From an uncultured Bacteroidales bacterium (GTDB lineage Bacteria; Bacteroidota; Bacteroidia; Bacteroidales; Paludibacteraceae), in NCBI GenBank assembly GCA_937907165.1, contig CALCUH010000086.1, positions 1 to 14,503 of the forward strand: a stretch of DNA of 14,503 bases, written 5' to 3'. Shown one piece after another: positions 14,449-14,503 of the stretch. The position numbers and the translations under genes were made by a program. Position 1 is the stretch's first letter; each line of letters begins with the position of its first letter. Below the pieces are notes generated by a model, which had not been told where the DNA came from, did no database searches, and saw only the letters and a program-made list of their open reading frames with translations.

Positions 14449-14503
14449 GAATTAAGAATTAAGAATTAAGAATTAAGAATTAAGAATTAAGAATTAAGAA
14501 TTA
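14449..14503. repeat. heptanucleotide tandem repeat (GAATTAA)n
   Basis: A perfect 7-base unit, GAATTAA, is repeated 7.9 times from 14449 to the window end, and the array continues beyond it. Because 7 is not a multiple of 3, every frame meets a TAA within 21 bases, so it is not coding. It starts right after the terminator T-run. Confidence 0.95.

Larger units (their letters stand above)
14089..14503. other. intergenic region at the right edge of the window
   Basis: These 415 bases hold no protein-coding frame that I accept. The left half (14089-14330) is AT-rich with a short inverted repeat (GACGAT 14137-14142, ATCGTC 14149-14154). The right half carries a promoter, a hairpin with a T-run and a tandem repeat, listed separately. 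Confidence 0.6.

Noticed and set aside
1..14503. CRISPR array, tRNA, rRNA, insertion sequence or prophage
   Set aside because: No spaced direct repeats of CRISPR length, tRNA cloverleaf, rRNA segments, transposase or phage genes were seen on either strand. The only direct repeat is the heptamer at the right end.

Overview
The window looks like chromosomal DNA from a Bacteroidota, most likely a member of the Bacteroidales. The evidence is several promoters of the Bacteroidota type (TTG or TTTG, about 20 bases, then TAnnTTTG), few Shine-Dalgarno sequences, a six-S1-domain ribosomal protein S1, an OmpA-family porin, and an exported protein ending in a type IX secretion-like tail. Species cannot be read from the sequence. 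An expansin-like exported protein hints at contact with plant cell walls, as in a gut, rumen or plant-litter habitat; that is inference.

Layout, left to right. Bases 2-319 hold the C-terminal end of RecG helicase, followed by an AT-rich putative lipoprotein of unknown function (367-1014). A 445-base gap ends in two strong hairpins that terminate ompA. ompA (1460-2695) and rpsA (2792-4591) lie on the minus strand. A 506-base gap follows. It contains a near-consensus minus-strand promoter and a potentially structured transcript with two UNCG-capped hairpins. Divergent from that is an RsmI-like methyltransferase (5098-5802), which overlaps tail to tail with a histidine phosphatase (5789-6433).

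Next come two minus-strand translation-related units: yceD/DUF177 with rpmF (7300-6510), and frr, rsgA and an orphan sensor histidine kinase (10069-7421). The second is packed as an operon, with a 4-base ATGA overlap and then a 4-base gap.

The right part is more accessory. It holds an expansin with a Cys-rich repeat and a T9SS-like C-terminus (10253-11344, minus), a divergent RES-domain protein (11426-12274, plus), an AlkD-like DNA alkylation repair protein (12281-12988, minus) and an exported protein of unknown function (13006-14088, minus). The last 415 bases carry a consensus plus-strand promoter, a strong terminator only about 75 bases downstream (a possible small RNA or attenuated leader), and a heptanucleotide tandem repeat that runs off the window.

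Most genes are translation or housekeeping functions: S1, L32, RRF, RsgA, YceD and RecG. The points most worth a second look are the structured region upstream of rpsA, the short promoter-terminator unit next to the heptamer repeat, the expansin, and the RES protein with no visible antitoxin partner.
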